Assembly (NCBI GenBank): GCA_013399015.1
Contig: VWZX01002958.1
Location: forward strand, 1,196 to 65,195
Length of the DNA: 64,000 nucleotides
Direction of reading: 5' to 3'
DNA from: Galbula dea
Lineage: Eukaryota; Chordata; Aves; Piciformes; Galbulidae
The position numbers and the translations under genes were made by a program. Below are positions 34,776-47,110 of the stretch, in pieces. Position 1 is the stretch's first letter; each line of letters opens with the position of its first letter. The notes below the pieces were generated by a model, which made no database searches, had not been told where the DNA came from, and worked only from the letters and a program-made list of their open reading frames with translations.

Positions 34776-36977
34776 GTGCAGGAAGTGCCTGATACTTTCG
34801 CGAGTAGTAAGACCCTTACATAAGTTATGAGCAGAGAAATGTACTATGGACATGAAGAAACTGCACTTCTATCAACTTGAGAGAGGGAATTTATCCTAGT
34901 AGGAAATGGTGTCTGGATTAGGTTATTGCATGTTTGCTTCATTTTTGTAATTGACCTCCTTCTGTTTTCTGTACATTACAGAACAGATATTTTAAATGAC
35001 AAAAGTTATGTCACTGAAATGTCTTAGTTTCCCAGTCACCACTGACAGTTTCTGAAGACATGAGTTGGACTGTTATAGAAGGAAAGAATCAAAAGATAAA
35101 GATGATGAAGAATATGGTCCTACCTACATACTCTATCCAAATACTCACACACTGCAGTATTTTTTCAAGCATCAAACCATATTATCTGGGAGATGAAGAG
35201 GAGAAGTCAAGAATAATTATTTTCCAAGTAGACTATAGAAATAGCTCCTGGTAAAGTAGAAAGAGCTGCTCCTTGGGATGTGTAAGCCCCTGTGTCATTC
35301 CCAAGGGAAGAGGAAACAATTATCACAACGCTGTTATGATAATAAACTAATAAAACAATGACATTCAAAGGTAGCTACGTATCCACATATTTATAATTTC
35401 TTCGTACTCCATTTGTTCAACCTTTTTCATTACCTCACAAGATCTTGCTTCAGGACATGTCATATTGAAAAGAAATTGTTCCATGGTATTAAAATAGCCA
35501 CAGGAGAGTAATCTGGGGAGTCTGTGCCCTAAGATTTATCATAAAAAAACCTAATCTTTTTGTTCTATCACTTGTGTTCTTTTGGACAATCTGTCCAGTT
35601 TTAGTGTCTGGCTTTAAGAATAACACAGAGCACTAGCAAGGTGCTTGGAAAAAACAACAAACCCAAGAATCATCATACATCTAGGGGCTATAATCTACAG
35701 AGAGGCTGAGGGACTCCATCTAGGTAAGACTGAAGGGAGACACTGCGTCAGACTACAAACATATAAAAGGCTGCAGGCAGAAGAGCCTATTCTCCAGATC
35801 CCTGATGGATAAAAACCGAAGTGTCTGAACTTCAAAGGAAATCTGAAGTGTGACATTTGGGAAAGAGCAACAAAGCCCCAGGCATACTGTGTAAGGACAA
35901 AGTGTGATCTCCATGCGGAAGGGTTTTCAAAAGAGCTCACACATCTGTTGGAAGTGTTACAGATGCATTTGATGCAGGCTTGCTAGCAGCAGATTAGCTA
36001 TGTTACTGCAGGAGATCCTCCTCCATCCTCCATGGGTCCAGGTCTGCACTTCCTCTCCACAATTTCCAGTTGTAGCTTTTGGCCACTTGACCACTTAGGC
36101 TGCTCCACTTTGCTCTGTGTCCTCTGGATGCTCACACATGCATTGCTGGTACTGTGAGCAGCAAATCTGCAGCCAAGGCTGTGGCTGCAGGTCTGTGCAT
36201 GTGAGCCAAGTTTGTGTTTCTTCTATGAGTCAGGGCACGACCACGTTCACAGCAGAGTTGGAGTTGTTAGATCCAGGTGATACCTAAGAGATGTAATAAA
36301 GGATGAACTACCTGACTGCATGTGGAGTTGACTATTTTTTGCCACAAGTACTTTTTGCCACATCTGGTGTTTTGAACCAGTTTTGTTGACTAGTTTGTTA
36401 AAGGTGCCAGGAAAATGTTTCAAGACGGGTAAGCTGGTGTTATCAGTCAGCTTCATCATTTAGCATTAAGATGGAAGTGAGTGTGGTGCCTAGCTGGTAC
36501 AGATCTGGCTTGTCACAACAAACTTTGGGAAACAGCAGAAGTGGGTGGATGTATTTAATTCTCCTAGTATAGAAGATGCTTATTTTTCTCACATTTTGTT
36601 ACTAAGATGGAAAATATCTGTCAAAAGTTATCTATCAGTGGGAACACTTAATAAGGGTTGGCTTGAATATAAAAGGATATTAGATACAACAGGTAATGCC
36701 AGGTAAAAGTATAGAACAGGAAAATAAGTGTGCAGACAAAGTACAAGAACAGAAGTAATTAAATTTGATTTTAATACCAGACAAGTAAAAAATATTAGGG
36801 ATGGCCTCTGGAAAGTCCCTAATCATGTTGTTTCAGTGTTTACCTCTCCAAAATGGCATTTTAATAATTGCTTACCTCACATATGTGCTGTACTGCTGTG
36901 CTTAAGAGCAATTGCAAAAGGATCCGTGATTACCTCAGAAAATATATGTTATTCACATTATCATCACTATAATCTAG
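34776..36977. other. Intergenic sequence
   Basis: Nothing recognised; the 123-codon frame at 36728-37099 is chance sequence running into CR1. Confidence 0.4.
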
Positions 36978-38542
36978 TGGATAAGGAATTGGCTGGATGG
37001 TCGCATCCAGAGGATAGTGGTCAATGGCTCAAAGTCCAGATGGAGACCAGTGACAAGTGGTGTCCCTCAGGGGTCCGTACTGGGACCTGTCCTATTTAAT
37101 ATCTTTATAAACGATATTGACAGCGGGATTGAGTGCACCAAGCAGTGCTGATGACACCAAGCTGTGTGGTGCTGTTGATAAATTGGAGGGGCGTGATGCC
37201 ATCCAGAAGGACCTGTACAGGCTGGAGAGGTGGGCCCAGATGAACCTCATGAGGTTCAACAAGACCAGGTGCAGGATCAGAACAATCCCCGCTATCAATA
37301 CAGGCTGGGGGATGAGGAGATAGAGAGCAGCCCTGCAGAAAAGGACTTGGAGGTGTTGGTGGACAAGAAGCTGGACATGAGCAAACAGTGTGCGCTGGTG
37401 GTCCAGAAGGCAAATCGCATTCTGGGCTGCATCAAGAGAAGCATGACCAGCAGATCAAGAGAGGTGATTCTGCCACTTTGCTCTGCTCTGGTGAGACCTC
37501 ATCTGGAATACTGTGTTCAGCTCTAGAGCCCTCAACACAGAAAGGACATAGACCTGATGGAGCAGGATCAGAGGAGGGCTACGAAAATGATCAGGGGGCT
37601 GGAACACCTCCCCTACGAAGGCAGGCTGAGGGAGCTGGGATTGTTCACCCTGGAAAAAAGCAAGCTTTGGGGTGACCTCATAGTCAGCTTCCAGTACCTG
37701 AAGGGGTCATATAGAAAGGCTGAAGAGGGCCTGTTTACAAAGGCTTGTAGCAAAAGGACAAGGGGTAATGTTTTTAAATTAGAGAAGAGTAGATTTAGAT
37801 TAGATATTAGGAAAAAGTTCCTTACCATGAGGGTAGTGAAACACTGGAACAGATTGCCCAGGGAGGTGGTTGAGGCCCTGTCCCTGGAGGCATTCAAGGT
37901 GAGGCTGAGCGGATAGAGTGCACCATTAGTAAGTTTGCAGATGACACTAAGCTGGGTGGGAGTGTCGATCTGCTTGACGGTAGGCAGGCGCTGCAGAGAG
38001 ACCTAGACAGGCTGGATCGACGGGCAGAGGCCAATGGGATGAGTTTTAATAAGGGTAAATGTAGAGTCCTGCATTTTGGTCATAACAACCCCCAGCAGCA
38101 CTACAGGCTCGCGAAAGAGTGNTGAAAGGTCATTCTAGGGAGGTGGGTGTTGGCCTCTTCTCCCTTGTGACTAGTGACAGGACTAGAGGGAATGGGCTTA
38201 AGTTGTGCCAGGGTAGGTTTAGATTAGATATTAGGAAGAATTTCTTTACTGAAAGAGTGGTAAGATATTGGAATAGGTTGCCCAGGGAGGTGGTGGAGTC
38301 ATCATCCCTGGAGGTTTTTAAGAAGAAGATTGATGTGTTTCTTCAGCGGATGATTTAGCGATAAGAGTAGTGTAGGGCTATCGGTTGGACTAGATGATCT
38401 TGAGGGTCCTTTCCAACTGTAATGATTCTGTGATTCTGTGATTCTGTGATTTAGTTGGGGATGTCCCTGCTCACTATAGGGGGGTTGGACTAGATGACCT
38501 CTGAGGTCCCTTCCAACCCAGATGATTCTACAATTCTATGAT
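36978..38542 (+). mobile_element. CR1 LINE 3' part, host of a nested CR1
   Basis: It starts inside the reverse transcriptase (VPQGSVLGPVLFNIFINDID equivalent at about 37057-37120) and encodes RT and C-terminal blocks in several frames up to EAFKVRLSG at about 37912. It resumes after the nested element at about 38453 with the 3' untranslated block GGGGTTGGACTAGATGACC and ends ATTCTACAATTCTATGATC. The RT active-site region near 37138-37155 has lost bases, so FADD is not intact. Confidence 0.92.
37913..38452 (+). mobile_element. CR1 LINE of a second subfamily, nested and internally deleted
   Basis: The segment begins at the RT palm (IECTISKFADDTKLGG, about 37916-37963) and continues to HYRLAKE at 38118. 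At the single undetermined base 38122 it jumps to the C-terminal block REVGVGLFSLVTSDRTRGNG, missing about 330 bp expected between them. It ends with the ORF2 stop and a tail of three ATTCTGTG units. Because of the undetermined base, the internal deletion could be an assembly join. Confidence 0.9.
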
Positions 38543-38717
38543 CTATGTGCATTTATCAAATACATCTGCATCCCCAGGTGATCTAGTTCAGATCTGGCTG
38601 GAATTTAGAGATTAGGTAACTACTTACACTTAGATTGTTCCTCAATAGCTTAATACAATTGATTGACAGAGATACCCATCCTAGATTACAAACTGCTTTG
38701 CTATATAATTTGGACAG
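38543..38717. other. Short spacer
   Basis: Nothing recognised; its end carries the 5-bp target duplication of the next LTR. Confidence 0.4.
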
Positions 38718-39307
38718 TGTGATGGTTTGGACCTGGCTCCCTGCCAAATGCCCAAACTCACAGTGAAATCCTTCCCCCTCCCTTCTCTGAGTTTAAGAAA
38801 AAAAACTATGAGAGAAACTAAAGAGCCCAAAACAACCCGAACTACATCAAAAGTATTTATATTTATATATATAGCAGTTATATACAATTAAAATACTATG
38901 TACACAGTAGAGGGAACCCCCAAGGGAAGGGGAAAAGGGAAGGGGAAAGGGGAAAAAAGGGAAAAAAGGGAAAAGGAAAACTAAAACAGATATGTACACT
39001 CGAAACCCAGGATAGAACTAATAAAAAACAGAATCTTACTACTCTCCTTAAGATAGCAGAGTCGCACTGACCGACGCCAGCAACAGCTGCCTCTCAAGGC
39101 CTACAAGGCTTGACTCCTCTGCACGGGTGAGACCGATAGCAGAGAACCTGCGTCCTCGGATCCACCGGAAGGCAAAAGAGAACGAGGGCCTCTCCCCCTC
39201 TGTATTTATACCCCAGTTACGTAAAATCGTGTGGAATACTGGGTAAATATGATCACTTCCCTGGTTACAAACTGGTTACCAGGAAAAGCCTGGGTCAAAC
39301 CATTACA
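38718..39307 (-). mobile_element. Solo LTR of a third family, 590 bp
   Basis: The plus strand runs TGTGATGGTTTGG to CAAACCATTACA, giving inverted termini (TGTGATGGTTT against TGTAATGGTTT). Perfect 5-bp duplications GACAG lie at 38713-38717 and 39308-39312. On the minus strand a TATA box (GGGTATAAATACA, complement of about 39206-39218) precedes a G+C-rich R-like segment, which sets the orientation. A purine-only run of about 49 nt lies at 38932-38980. No internal genes adjoin it. Confidence 0.9.
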
Positions 39308-39312
39308 GACAG

Positions 39313-41680
39313 TTGCTTAGATCTTAAATCAAGAGCAAATGGTGAAAAGCCCACTCAAAATTCATGCTATAATACATTACAAGGATGCTGTTAGAGAAGA
39401 ATATGCTAAGGAGGGGTACATTAAAATAACGGTAAACAACTAATTTTAAAATGTCTGATGTGTGCTTAGTAAACAGAATTCACATACTTACCTGTTGAAA
39501 TAATAATTTCTGTTTACCTTGGTGGAACATTAAGAATTATGCACCACAGAGAACAAGTCAGGCTACAAGTCAATAACACAACTCCACAAGACTCTGCGTG
39601 GACTATAGATCAAAATACCTGGACTATGTAACACTGCTACAAGCTCACTCTGACAGTTCTTATTAGTCCAGAATACTGTGAAGAGATATAGTCACCTATG
39701 CACACTTCATGCCAGACTAGATAGGATTTTTTTTATATTGCTCTTACAGGTATCATATCTCCTTACACATCTGGCATAAAGCGTAAAAACTATGTCAGAA
39801 CAAGTTAGTCCTGCCAGATGCAGGTAGTGCACTCAGGTGGCATTAGCATTCACCCATGAATCCTACAGCTCAGAGTACTGGGAGATGACTGGCAAGAGAG
39901 GTGTGTGCATGCTGCACTACTTCTTGACTTCCAAGAAATAAGAGCTTAAAGAAGAGTTGAATGAAGGGGATGTAGTTGTTACCATTACCAGGAAGGAAGA
40001 ACGCTTATCAATGTGAACATTAAAAAGTCACAATAAAATCACCTAACAAGACTGTCAACTAAAATGATTGAAATAAACACTCGGATATGAATGACACTAC
40101 CAGAACTAAAAAAAGTCAACTTCAGACACATGCAAGAGGAGGGGTATGTGGGCTTGCACAGAGAAAGCAGCTCCCTGGCTGCCTCCCACCTGCAGTGCTT
40201 GGTAAAAAGACACTAAAGTCCATAGAAGTGCACCAGGGCTACCATCATTCCTGCCGTCTCATGCTACAACAATCCTGAAATGGGCTACTGTCAAATTCCT
40301 TCACCCTCATCAAAACAAGGTAAAACCATGTATATGCCAGTGACAACAGAGAAACTTTTTTCCAACTTGCCAAACCTCCAATGGGTAGCCTTTTAAAGTG
40401 CTCTGTTTTCTTGGTACAAAGCTTTTCCTAATGTTTACATCTTGTGTAATGCTCAGGTGAGTTTTGACTATACATCCACTACAGCTAGAAAAAACCCTCA
40501 GTCCTCATCACTTTTTAAGACATCCACTTAAAATTCTAAAGCCCTTATCAGCCTAAGCAAGCTGAAGAGTTTCCATCAACCAAACTTTGTTATAGTTCTT
40601 GCCGCTCTGCACTTATCTCTCTCCACATGTCTGTCCACGTGTCTCTTGAATACAGTACTTCAATTCAACAGAGCTCCCCTGCGGTAACTTCATCAGGGCA
40701 GGAAGAGAATTACAGTCACCATCTGTGTCTTACATATTATTGCATTTCTTAACCATTACAGACTAACATCTGCCTTCTGCAACATCCCCATGCTTTCTGT
40801 TTAATTTGTGGTCTACCATGACGCTAACCTCCCTGATGCTTGTGCAGAGGCTGTCTTCTTAGTCAAGGTTACTGCTAAGGGGCATGAGCATTGAAAATAT
40901 GGCTATTAGATAGATATCATGAACCAATCTCACTGTCTAGTCCCCTGCACTTTTATTACTTCATCCTGTTGGTGTCTAGTCTTCCCTGCAGTATACCCAA
41001 ACCACTTGGGATACTGTTTCCTGCACTCGCAGGCTGCCAAAGCTTTCCTCTCTAATTTGAATCAATGAGGAAATACTGACTTACACTAAATGGCCCATCA
41101 TTTTTCTTAGCTGGAACAACTTGAGGAAAATTATGAATGCTTCCAAGAAGGGGTTAATTTAGCAAATGTTGAGTTTATCAACATTTTTCAAAACTTTTGT
41201 TTTCTCAGAATTTTAATAAATCTGTCATGTGAAAATGCTTAACATAACACTGGCACCATCATTTTTTCCATGGATGCTGTAAACATTGAAGCAGTTCATG
41301 TGCTGAAACCTTTGCTTAATCACACCTACACATACTATCTGTATCTCCCTCCTCTCTCACACCTGGAATATGCACCCTTTCAGGAAGTGACTTCCCACTG
41401 CACTCTTCCTCAATAGCAGTGAAATACTGTGCAGGCAGAGCTCTGCTCATTATGGAAGCAGCAACAGAAAATAACACAGCAGCAGATTGTTGCTGCTATT
41501 GCATGTTAGATGTGCACTTCTTCAGACTGCATCCATTTCTGTGATCCTTATCCAGCTGAAGGTCACAGCAGCTGTTTTGTCCTCCTGATCTAGGGTCAGG
41601 TTTCCTCTCTGGGAATTCAAAATCTTAGCAGACAGAAGACATACCTCATGCTCCAGCTGCCACTGCTTTGCAACAGGAGC
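39313..41680. other. Intergenic sequence
   Basis: Nothing recognised over about 2.4 kb. Confidence 0.4.
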
Positions 41681-41685
41681 ATTGC

Positions 41686-42445
41686 TGTCCTGGTTTGGGT
41701 TAGGACAGAACTAATTCTGTTCAGTGATTTTATTTTTTCAGTTAAAGCTCCTCTGCGAAACCACACTTTCTGAAACTAACAACATGTTTTTGCAGACACT
41801 GCCAGCTTCTAGCAGTGATAAGGCCTAATGTTTAGATTTACTACCAGGGATTGGTAAAAATTGGTAAAAAACCAAAGTTACTGCTGAATCTTGTGTCTCA
41901 CATTGGGGGCTGCAGGGTAAAGGCTGCACCTTCAGGGAGGAGAAGACAGGACAGGTGACTCTAAACTGACCAGCTAAAGTATTCCATCCCATATACATCA
42001 TATTCGATAGATCATTCTCGATTTCTAGGTTTCTAGGTTATTCTTCCTTTTTGTCTCCTTTTCTCCTGTGCTTCAGTGATCCCTAAATTTCTGCATCCAG
42101 TACCAGGATCCAGCCCCTGAGCCTGGCTCCCATCTGCTGCTGAGGCCTACTGCCACAGTATCAGTGGTGATGCAGTTACCACCAAGGTGGGGACTGGGTT
42201 TGGTATTGAGTACTGTACATATTTGTATATATTTGCATATATTTTATTTATCATTATTATTATTATTATTAAAGAAGTTTTTGTTTTATTTTCCAGTGCA
42301 CAAGTCTCTCTGTCTCTCTTACCCCCTTTCCCCTTCCTGTTGGGGGGAGGAAGAGGGGATAACAGTCCTGTTGGGGGGAGGAAGAGGGGATAACAGGAAG
42401 TGTCTGTCATTGGGTTGGTGGTCGGCCCAGCCTAGACCCTGGACA
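41686..42445 (+). mobile_element. ERVL-like solo LTR, 760 bp
   Basis: Complete member of the TGTCCTGGTTTGGG family ending CCCTGGACA, with perfect duplications ATTGC at 41681-41685 and 42446-42450. The promoter region is altered (CATATTCGATAGATC in place of the TATATAAAC box). It contains an exact 31-bp tandem duplication (42335-42365 and 42366-42396). Confidence 0.93.
42335..42396 (+). repeat. 31-bp perfect tandem duplication within the LTR
   Basis: Two identical units starting TCCTGTTGGGGGGAGG and ending GGGATAACAG; other family members have a single copy. Confidence 0.92.
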
Positions 42446-43126
42446 ATTGCAAATGCTGAGTATAGATACCACGAACCAATCTCAATCACCCTACTTTCAT
42501 CAAAGCCCCCATTAACTTCAGTAGGACTTTCTCTTGCATATAAAAGTGAAATATGGGCCTGTTGCTTCTTTACAGCTTCTTCGTACCTGCCTCTTCACAC
42601 TTCTCTCTTGATAATGTAACCCAGGCTTACTTTAACAAAGGAAAAGGAAAATATTTTACTATACTTGTCACATGTTCTTTTACAGCCTGCATGCTGGTGG
42701 GCTTTCTTGCCCAGGGGAAAGAGAAAGGTCAAGGCACAGAAATACCCAAGCCTTCTTCAGTTAGACAGCAAATTCATAAAGTAACACAAAGCAAAGCTAT
42801 TCCCTCATCCAAAGCCAGCTGCAGGGGCTCCCAGGCTCTCTATGCCAGAAAAAGGGCACACATCTTCTTCTAAACCCCTGCTGAATCAAGTGACAAGCAG
42901 GCAGCCTGTAACCCTTTCCTGACTGTTTAACCCTCTCACAACACATTTTTCTGTTATGAATGTTTTATTTCATGACTGGAGCAGACAGCTTTACACTCTT
43001 CTAGGTTTTTGAGCACACACACATTAATGGTTTGCTTTGTACATCAGTACTTAAGGGTAACATTAGCTAATTTTGCTAAACTTATCTAAAAATCAGGCTA
43101 TGAGTGGTATTTGTGATTCCCTTTTA

Positions 43127-43154
43127 AAACAAACAAACAAACAAACAAACAAAA
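43127..43154 (+). repeat. (AAAC)n microsatellite
   Basis: Seven uninterrupted AAAC units. Confidence 0.95.
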
Positions 43155-44280
43155 ATAAAACCCACAAACCTTTCTTCATCTGAATAAACCTGTACATACA
43201 TTTTAGCTTTCAGAAATATACTGACCACAGAAAGATCAACCTTGTGTTATAAGAGTTCGTGCTCTCTGAGAAGCTTCTATTAGATGTGAGGTTTCTATAC
43301 TCAGAAAAAGTATCATGACAGATGGGGAAGGATAACAATGAAAATATGCAAAAGAATTATATATTTTAGGTGCTTACACTGAAAAATGTAACGGTAAGCA
43401 GAAAACTAATTAAGAGCTTTTTAAATAAGAGCAATTTGTCAAAAGGGCAGATAAGCTGGAGGGTTGCAAACAAGAAGCAAGAAAGAGAGAGCAGAGCAGA
43501 GAAAAGCAAACATTTATTTTCAAGGCTGCTTCAGATAAACGCCTTTCGCAAGTGGACCATGGTTTCTTGCTGTGCTTCGGGCTTATGAAGATGGAAGGCA
43601 ATGTTGGTTGGTTTGTTTGAATTAAAAACATGAGTGAAAACTGAGTCCCTCAATTGCTGTCCTGCAAATCTGAAAATAATTTTTCTGGATGCTGGCTGTA
43701 CCAAGTCTATTTTAACAAGCTACAGAACAGTAGAACAGATAATGGGCAGATTCACATACTATTACCAGCCCCAGGTTTATGGGGAAGTTCGGGCACACAA
43801 AAAAAATTAAATGCGCTTATGTCCAGAAACATAAAACTTACATGGCGCTTTTGTAACAATAGGCCCATCTTGTCTTCTGTTTTCTTAACAATCATTTTAT
43901 GATGACCTTATTTGCAAGAGTAGCACTTGACTCTTTGTACCTTGTCCCACTGTCTCCAAGGGAAGTGTGAGTAGCAAAGTCTGTTCCATGAAACTGCGTT
44001 TCACTTATGTTGGCTTTACTTCCCTGGAGATAAGAGGTGACGCTGAGAATGAACAAGATATTTTCCCTTTCCTGAACCTCCAAATGAAATGTCTAATTAA
44101 TTCCTTTGGTGCACTGGGTTAAGAGACATACCAGAAATAAAACCACTCAAGTTTCAGACCTCAAGGTTACTTTACTTGCCTGGCAGATAAAACCACTTCC
44201 TTTCTGCTTGAAGTCTTAGCTAATTTGATGTGGAATCACTGAAAAAAAAAAGAAAAAAAAATATCACTAGGTTTTCTCTA

Positions 44281-44372
44281 TGTGAGCAAGTCAGTGTGTG
44301 GGCTCAGCACTGGACCTCTCATCTTGCAGTCTTCTGATTTAACTACTAGACTAACCACTCTCTCTTCCTTTC
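44281..44372 (-). mobile_element. Possible ancient tRNA-derived SINE (MIR-like)
   Basis: The complement reads GTGGTTAGTCTAGTAGTTA (like the A box of tRNA-derived SINEs), then GAGAGGTCCAGTGCTGAGCC at the place of a degraded B box, then ACTGACTTGCTCACATAG, similar to the CORE-region start of MIR. The order and spacing fit; identity is low. Confidence 0.4.
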
Positions 44373-47110
44373 CTGCAGGACTAGGCAACTCATGAGTGGT
44401 GGATTTACCCTAACTCTTGCTAAGGGAGGCTAGCTCAAATGAATCTCATCAAGTAGTTTGGAGGGCTGAGACTCATGCAACAAAATGTGGATCCCCTCTT
44501 CATCACAGGCCCCCACATCTCAGTAGTGCTGCATCCCTGCATACTCAACACTGACTCCATTGCCACAGATCATCTCATTTGTAGGCTTTCTCCTCCACTT
44601 TTGATCTGCTCCCTGCCATGTCAGAGTATGCACAAACAGGGAGGTGAAAATATTCTACCTGGGTTTTTTGCCTAATTTTCATACAGCTTTCATGAGATCA
44701 GTTGCAGGAGCAGCCATGAACAAACTACAGCCTGGGTAATGTGATCCTACATTCCTGTCCTGAAGAGAGGGCAAGATTTGGACTCCATACAGAATTGCAA
44801 TATACGTCTTCACATAACTGGTGGATTAAGTAGAAGCCAAATCAGGTTCTGTCACTTTAAAACTTTCCTCTACCCTCCAACACCTCCATCCATCAGTTGC
44901 CTGCAGCATGTATATTGAGGAATCGCGTGCAAACCTTACCATAACCCAAGGCTTAACATAAACTATACTCTTTCGGGTCATTGGCAAATAACAGGTATAT
45001 CCGGTTGTGCCTTTGTACTTGCCTGCATGCAAATTAAAATCGCAAGTAAAATTACAATAATCAAAGTCAGTAGGGGGAAGGGGAGGAGACCAGGGGGATA
45101 ATAACCAAGGGATCAGGTTATTTATCTTCACACGGAAGNATCCCCTGGAGCTCCCCAAGCTGTGCATAATCCTGCCTTGTCCCTGCATCTGGTAAAGCAC
45201 CCTGTTACCTCCACTGCTACTTCCCTATGGTGCTGCACAGCATTTTGCACTTCATCCTTGACTATAGGGTGAGTGTGTTTCTATGGGAGAGGACAGTGGC
45301 TAATATGGACTTCCATCTTTCTTCTTTAGGAGACCTTTGCTTTCATGGTCTCAGCTACTGCTGCTTTTGCCTTTGCTATGAGGGTGCACCTCCAGAATGA
45401 TGCTGCTTCTGTGGCTGCCTCATCCCCTATTCCCTACCAGAGCCAGCACCCTGCAGGGTGACCCCAGATCTGCCTTGCCACCCTGGGGCAGGCATGGGCT
45501 CCTGCACTGCTCTCCCTTCTCTTGCCAAGCTTTCATGCAGCCACCCTGAGCCTGGGTGTGGGCTCCTTGGGAAACGGAAGAATTTACGGCAATTTTTTTT
45601 TGTCTTTCCCCTTGGCGTGCCATGAGATTAACAGACATTAGCAAATGCCTCTTCTTGGAGTGCTGTGACAAGACAAAACCTGCCCTGACTGGCACCTGCA
45701 GCCTGTTTCCCTTGTGGTCTTTGATCCGTCATTGCTGAAGAAGACCTGAATGGCTCACAAAGAGACAGTTCCTTGGGTTTGCTTCAGAATGGTAGGAGTA
45801 ATCTGTATGTGCCAAGTGTCTTCTCTCCCTGATGAATTTACTGAGGGCTAGAAGAAATCTTTTTTATTATTAATATTATTTGTCTCACAGGAGAAGCCAA
45901 CTCTGTTGATCAAGTTTGAAGCCCTCAAATGGAATACTGCAAAAATCTCCTAAGCTCAATTTTCCATCATTGACCACAGGGAGTTTCTCGTATCCCCTTG
46001 GTTTGAATATACTTTCTCCAAGTCTTTCCTCAAATTTAAAAATGTGTAAATAAACAACTCCCATTTCCCATACCCCAGGGAAAAGCTTATAGAATATTAC
46101 TTGCACACATCCCAGTGGCTAGTATTTGAGTAATTTCATTTACCCTTGAAATGTAGTTACTGCTGGAGGCAAACACACCAAACCCTTGCACAACAGAGCA
46201 GAGGAAGCCAACAATGCCTTGCTGCAAACAGCATGTGCAAATGTTTCCTTAGTCGAGTTTTAGCAGCCAAATCACTGAAGATCCTGATGTGAATTCATGC
46301 AATTCCATCTGACAGAACACTTCAGTAAAGCCAACACAGCCAGAACCAGTGTGTCTGGTGGAAAATCTATCACTCCTCAGCTGCTTCACAAATTCTATTC
46401 AATATTTTATTGACGTGCAGTAATGGAAGGGAGAAGAAGGGTGAGCATGTTCTATAGCTTATTCAAGCAGTACTACCTAAGGTGTGACATATACAATCAA
46501 CTCCTTGACTGAAATGAAACTTCTTAGGTCTGTGACATGAATCTTCTTTAGGAAATCCCAGCAAAAGGCCTGCCTCTTCATGATTAAAAGGTGGGGAAAG
46601 CGCTCATGATGCACAAAATGTTGTGTTCCTGTTTGGTTCAGTTGCCATCTTGACAATCTGTTTGTGCCTGGCACCATCTTGTCTCTCAGGGCACCTGAAA
46701 ACTTGAAAGGAGCAGTACTGAGGATAATTTTTTTCAATACACTGGAAAAGTCCAATTATAAAATACCAGTCTTTTGAACATGAAATTGTCCCAGACCCTC
46801 TGAAATCCACACCTGATAGTGCAAGCAAGTCTGGTGTATCTACTTGAACATGCAGGTAATCAGAACAGGCTTTTCAGAAGTTAGAACTGAAGCCCAAAGA
46901 AGAGACATACACACACACTCCTAGTCTCCTGAAAACACAGGATGAACACAGGTACCCAAGACTTGCCTTTTCCACCTGACATTATGCTTCAGGAAGAGTT
47001 ATAGTCTGACTCCAAAAGAGAAAAATATATAATAGAATCACAGAATATTAGGGGTTGGAAGGGACCTGGGGAGATCGCCTAGTCCAACCCCCCTGTCAGA
47101 GCAGGCTCAC

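Larger units (their letters stand above)
42451..47031. other. Intergenic sequence with small repeats
   Basis: No gene recognised. It contains an (AAAC)n microsatellite (43127-43154), a possible ancient tRNA-derived SINE (44281-44372, minus) and an unexplained 124-codon open frame on the minus strand (44826-45200, containing one undetermined base). Confidence 0.4.

Noticed and set aside
38432..38451. CRISPR-like array of ATTCTGTG repeats
   Set aside because: The repeats are contiguous 8-bp CR1 tail units without spacers in a vertebrate sequence.
44281..44372. A functional tRNA gene
   Set aside because: Only A-box-like sequence is good; no complete cloverleaf, acceptor stem or clear B box can be formed.
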